Part shown: piece by piece, positions 59,645 to 64,000 of the stretch
How positions within the stretch are numbered: position 1 is the stretch's first letter
How the letters are laid out: the number at the start of each line of letters is the position of its first letter
Assembly (NCBI GenBank): GCA_930367205.1
Contig: OV884011.1
Location: 165,519,226 to 165,583,225, forward strand
Origin: Acanthosoma haemorrhoidale
Taxonomy: Eukaryota; Arthropoda; Insecta; Hemiptera; Acanthosomatidae
DNA length: 64,000 nt
Direction: 5' to 3'
The notes under the pieces: model-generated
Seen by the model: the letters and a program-made list of their open reading frames with translations, nothing else
Databases searched by the model: none
What the model was told of the DNA's origin: nothing
Program-made: the position numbers and the translations under genes

Positions 59645-59730
59645 TAATTGTGTTGTAAATATGGCATGTATGAAAACATTTATCACAATTACTTATTCCC
59701 CAACGAGGCAGAATGTAATTGTATCATAAT
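59645..59730 (+). mobile_element. Jockey-family LINE 3' tip
   Basis: About 85 bp of the family 3' end (GTAAATATGGCATGTATGA, TTACTTATTCCCC, ATCATAATAATAAA). Extreme 5' truncation. Confidence 0.75.
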
Positions 59731-59739
59731 AATAAAATA

Positions 59740-60260
59740 ATTTTCAAATTATCTTCAGAAACTTATTTAGGATTATTTCAAGTCTGCTGAAATTTGAATG
59801 ACGGGGCTCCAACACGGTGTTGCGTTAGTTAATATGGACTTTACTAGCCCATTATAAATTAGTAGGTTAGTCTAGGCATTAAGCTTAGAATTTCTATCGA
59901 TAAACAAGAAAAAGTGATTTTTGTACCGACCTTTTCACGGACAAGATAAGGTTTTCCTATATTCAGATATATCAAGGCTATTATTATAATCTACTTTAAT
60001 ATAATAATGAACGTTTACTCTGCCTGAAATTATTAAAAGCAAATATTATAATGTAATATCATAATAGTCTGTTTGATTTAAAAAATGTAAATATTATACC
60101 AAGGTAAATAATGATTCATTTTAATAAAGAGCCTAGTTCCTAGGCCACCGCAAGGAGCGCCGCTTTACTGCTGCACTAAGTGAAGACTAAGTTTTTATTG
60201 GCCGAAACAAACGACGTTCTGATTGGCTGACACCTGGTCCCAGATTCTGGGCTAACCAGG
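59740..60260. other. No gene recognised
   Basis: AT-rich, then a GC-richer stretch (60130-60260) leading into a LINE scrap. Nothing coding. Confidence 0.35.
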
Positions 60261-60262
60261 CT

Positions 60263-60345
60263 TCATCCACCGGCGACATGTCAATTTTTTGACTCATTGC
60301 AACAGGTCCCAAATCCGGTGTTTAACACTATGACTGTTTCCGGTT
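60263..60345 (+). mobile_element. Scrap of the 11607-12293 LINE family
   Basis: Matches 11925-12005, with landmarks TTTTTTGACTCATTGCAACA and CCGGTGTTTAACAC. No ends. Confidence 0.65.
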
Positions 60346-60349
60346 GAAA

Positions 60350-62140
60350 TAAACAGATAATACAATTACAATGGTTTTCCTATCGCAGTAAGATGTATTT
60401 TTGGTGATTGTTTGAAATCCAAAACTCCGCATATCCACACCGAATATCCCATACAGTGTTAGCTATTGTTAATAATATACAAAAACGTTTCATTCATATT
60501 GAACAGGGCAGAAAAAATCTGCAACGGGTTCCGAGTAAGCTTCCGCCGGGAATGAGATCTGCTATTTGTAAGCTGACGCTTTGTGACCCTTCGAGTGAAA
60601 ATGACTCGCAGAGGTAGAACGTAAAAGCGGAAAAGAGAATATAAGATATGAAAACGTTGGAGGATAAACTCCATATAAGTAATTCAATCGTTATTAACTT
60701 TACATTTACACATAATTTTATTGCATAACATTTTTTTCTGCGTGAAAAATTCAACTCGGCGTTCACGCAGTCAGGTATAATTAACTGTAACCTCAAGTAT
60801 GCTTGCTTACTTTGAGCTCACTTAACAGGGTAAGTAAAGAAAAATGGCCTAATTGTTTTTAAGCAATCAAACCGTTGAGGAATGAATTCGTCTTCGTAAT
60901 ATGAATAATTTATTATTGGCAAGCAAATATGCTGCCATATTGTTCACAACTACTGGAAAATGCATTACTGGATAACTATAGTTTTTTTTTCATAACGCAT
61001 GCGCTTTATTTACTCTCCATCTTGGCGATACACATCATGCAACTGATACGGCAACGTAATAATATCAAAAAAGAGGTGATTCCGGACGACAAACAAAGAC
61101 CTGAGGTCTGTGCTAAACGCTTTAACTACCCAGATCACATCTCTGATGATCCAGTGGAAGAGCTATATAGGGCGACCGTCTCCGCAGTTTGCATAGTGAC
61201 TACGACGCAGTCTGGCGGTTAGTAAAAACCAATGTAACCAAGAAAAATGCAGTAAGACTATAGTAAGCAGTAACAGATACTGCTAGTAAAAGGATCCACT
61301 CACCCTAAATAAATTCCTTTATTTTTTCCTTATCCATAATCTTAAAATTTGAGAGGAATCTTAAAAGGAATCTTAAAATCTTTAAAAAAGAGGAAAAAAA
61401 AATGGGCCTCAGCCGCTTTCTTGCCTTTATGAAAATAAAAAAGTAAAATGTGTCGAAAATGCTTATTTTTGCACTCCATGTTAAAACTGACCGTAAACTG
61501 ACAGTTGTGAACAAAATTACACGGAATTTTTTTCTATAGCAACCTAAACTCAAACACTTTGAGAAGGTATCGACTACCAAATCTTAAAAGAAAAAAAAAT
61601 GGATAAAAACATTGATAAAAGAATAACGAAACAAACAACGCTATCAACTGGTGCAAACCGAAATCACTTTCTTGCCAACCCTCTAACATTACATGGCTAA
61701 TACAGTTTAGAAAAAGAAAAATTATTACTTTTAATAGTACTGGAATCATTTTCACTATTTCTCTACTTTGAACATTAATACATTTAATAACAATGGAATT
61801 TCTCCAATGCTAAAATACTTTTTAGAAATTACTTAAGATTCCAAACGATATACCTTGATTTATTTACTCAGAGTAGAAAGATACCATCCCCTGACTCCAT
61901 CTGGAATGTCAGAAGCTCTTCATAAATCGAAATACAAAACACAGAATACAGAGACAAAATAACCATTTCGTTTGCGTTATTAAATCTCAGAATAAAGAGA
62001 GATTCCTTTATGCATTCCAACAGAAAATAAGTAACCAGGAGAAAATACAAACTTTTGAAAATATTACATCTTATTTATTTCATTCTTGGTTACTTTTTAA
62101 TACATATTTTTGTTTTGACGGCCTAAACATCAAGAGAAAT
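60350..62140. other. No gene recognised; solo mariner end at 61655-61683
   Basis: Frames of 69-100 codons (60408, 60494, 60929, 61305) have no domain. 61655-61683 holds the inverted mariner end AAATCACTTTCTTGCCAACC. Confidence 0.35.
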
Positions 62141-62146
62141 CCACTG

Positions 62147-62885
62147 AAATTACAACGGCAATATTTTTGCACCTAATACGAAGTTGTACAGTTAAGTCTT
62201 TCACAAAAAAAAACCATACACTTTTTGGGAATAATAATACTTCTACTACCTGTTATTTAACTCATACACGAAAACATGCCCCAAATAAAAGCAAAAAAAG
62301 GTGTTTTTGTCGAAATAGTAATAATTCACGAAAAAAAAACTAAACATAAGATTTTTAATACATTTTTTTTCTCCTAATTATCTCTCAGTAGCTACCTTTA
62401 CTTTCAATATTCCATATTGTCTGGTTTTTTTTTTATTTTAGATTGAACTAGTGACACGATAGGTAATATCAACGTAATTCCCCGTGAACCAACCGTTCAT
62501 TGATAAATGGGTGTTATAGCACACCTCAAGAAAAATTATTACAATGGCAATATTTTTGCGCCTAGTACAAAGTTTAACTACTAAGCGTTTCACAAAAAAA
62601 CCACACACTTTTTGGGAATAATAATAATTTTACTACCTGTTATTTAACTCATACACGAGAACATGTCCAGAAGAAAAGCAAAAAAAAGTGTTTTTGTCTA
62701 AATAGTAACAATTCACGAATAAAAAATCTAAACATAAGATTTATAAAACATTTTTTTTCTCCTAATTATCTCTCAGTAGCTACCTTTACTTTCAATATTC
62801 CATATTGTCTGTTTTTTTTTAATTTTAACTTGAACAAGTGATACGATAGGTAATATTAACGATAACCGTTCATTGATAAATGAGT
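62147..62885 (+). repeat. 389-bp direct duplication, diverged
   Basis: Two adjacent units starting near 62147 and 62536 share blocks in the same order: GGCAATATTTTTGC, CACTTTTTGGGAATAATAAT, CTACCTGTTATTTAACTCAT, CTCCTAATTATCTCTCAGTA and ACCGTTCATTGATAAATG. Differences are substitutions and homopolymer lengths, so this is older than the 1,399-bp duplication. Non-coding. Confidence 0.85.
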
Positions 62886-62889
62886 GTGC

Positions 62890-63950
62890 TCGTCGTAGTT
62901 TTTGTGGAGGGGGGCCTTAGCATTGTTGAGGATTAAGGTAAATACATTTTATTTTATGCATTTTGGTCAACTTAATGTAAGCATCTCTTGCCTATCTACT
63001 TACGGTTAAACATTAAATTAAATTTACTTTTTTTTTTTTTTGAAACGATCATTCTTGCTGCTTCAGATATTTTCTTGACGATTCACTAAAATGTCTCATC
63101 TCTCGTTTATATTCTGCTCTAATGAAATCCACTGTCCGGGGAACCAATTTTCAATAATCTCATCGATTTACAAATCAAAATTGAAAGTTGCAGCCAAAAT
63201 GGATTGAATTGCGCCCTCCGTTGTGTATTCCTACACAGAGCATGAATCCGAATTTATGCGATAAATTATATTAAATAAAACACAGATAATAAAAACTCCT
63301 TCAAAATCTCCATTAATGAGAATGTTGTCATTTTTCCAATAAGAAAGGATTAAAACAAAACAAAAATCCAGGAAACAATAATTTATTAAAAACTTTCCTT
63401 GTAGGAATGTTAAAGAAAAACAATTATAAACCCCATCCCATATTTAAGTAACTTGAACAAATAAATAATATAAAAATCGATTGAAATTGGCAATTGAAGA
63501 GTGGAAATAAATATTTTAAAAGAAATCCCTAAAAGAAAATCTATTAAAATGGAATGATTGGGGAAGGGCTTAAATTATCGCTTCTTTATAAAACTTTATT
63601 TCACAGGAAGCTCTGAAATTACTTTTTCAAGTTTGTTTTTTTCTCTCTTTTTTGTTCTAATTGATTCTTGAGAGAAAAGAGCAAATGGAAAATTATTATC
63701 TCAAACAGCTGAGGTGCCAGGTCTTGGATTCGGGTATTAATATGAATGCTTTATAACACTCCCTCCCCCCCCCGTGTATAAATATGCTGAGAGCAAAAAG
63801 GGAGGTTAAGTTTTGTTAATTGCTTCTAACTTATTTATCCAGGGTATGCATAAATGGGGGAGAGGTTCCACTTTTTCAATTCAGGTACAATTCACTTTTG
63901 TACACCTATCTGTCAGTTGTTTTTAAGAACCACTTCTAATGAACTCCTGT
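62890..63950. other. No gene recognised
   Basis: AT-rich with a short C run near 63765. Nothing recognised. Confidence 0.4.
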
Positions 63951-63954
63951 CCGA

Positions 63955-64000
63955 GATGAGATCATTCATCTCAATTACTTATTGCCTAAAAAGGCAGATT
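63955..64000 (+). mobile_element. Jockey-family LINE 3' tip, cut by window edge
   Basis: CAATTACTTATTGCC then AAAAAGGCAGATT matches the family 3' hairpin region; the remaining ~30 bp lie beyond the window. The 5' truncation point is near 63955. Confidence 0.75.

Noticed and set aside
62147..62885. Two ends of a retrotransposon as direct terminal repeats
   Set aside because: The units are adjacent, lack TG..CA ends and TSD, and have no internal region.

Overview
This is eukaryotic, AT-rich, repeat-dominated nuclear DNA. I infer an arthropod. The evidence is a silk- or cuticle-like Ser/Gly/Ala/Tyr repeat protein at the left edge, many Jockey-clade LINE copies with Gag zinc knuckles, mariner-type transposons, CR1-like and RTE-like LINE debris, and LTR-retrotransposon solo LTRs. 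A copepod such as a sea louse would fit, but nothing here proves the species. There is no bacterial operon structure, CRISPR array or intact ribosomal RNA gene.

Layout. 1-2017 is the 3' end of one host gene for a tandem-repeat structural protein: five near-identical 94/89-codon units, a sixth diverged unit and a Ser-rich tail. It has no in-frame ATG and continues left of the window. 3.3-4.1 kb holds a decayed CR1-like LINE. 4.6-5.75 kb is an 80-bp tandem array interrupted by a solo LTR with a 5-bp target-site duplication (TSD); a second solo LTR of the same family, with a different TSD, lies at 6829-7494. 8.3-9.9 kb is another CR1-like LINE in reverse. 11.3-13.0 kb is a second LTR family carrying a nested, 5'-truncated LINE (11-bp TSD, poly-A tail). 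20.2-23.8 kb is the best-preserved Jockey-clade LINE (reverse strand, Gag/endonuclease/RT recognisable, lightly broken). A run of 57 CT repeats lies at 25.3 kb next to a tRNA-like fragment. 26.3-29.1 kb is an apparently exact 1,399-bp tandem duplication. 32.3-33.3 kb holds an LTR fragment followed by RTE-type LINE remains. 40.5-41.1 kb is a fold-back mariner derivative. 50.2-51.35 kb holds mariner ends, a 95-bp MITE and a truncated mariner. 54.4-55.25 kb is a Tc1/mariner-superfamily element with both terminal inverted repeats (TIRs). 56.5-58.2 kb is a second large Jockey copy (10-bp TSD), followed tail-to-tail by a third. 62.1-62.9 kb is a 389-bp direct duplication.

One Jockey family dominates: I count 14 pieces in 64 kb, mostly 5'-truncated with shared 3' ends. 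TSDs and nesting give a relative order for several insertions. Apart from the left-edge gene I find no convincing host gene; most remaining open frames are short and unsupported. The most unusual items are the fold-back mariner, the exact tandem duplication, a pair of duplicated segments about 41 kb apart that share non-LINE flanks, a small hairpin with a paired substitution in the Jockey 3' end, and a hammerhead-like fold near 29.95 kb.
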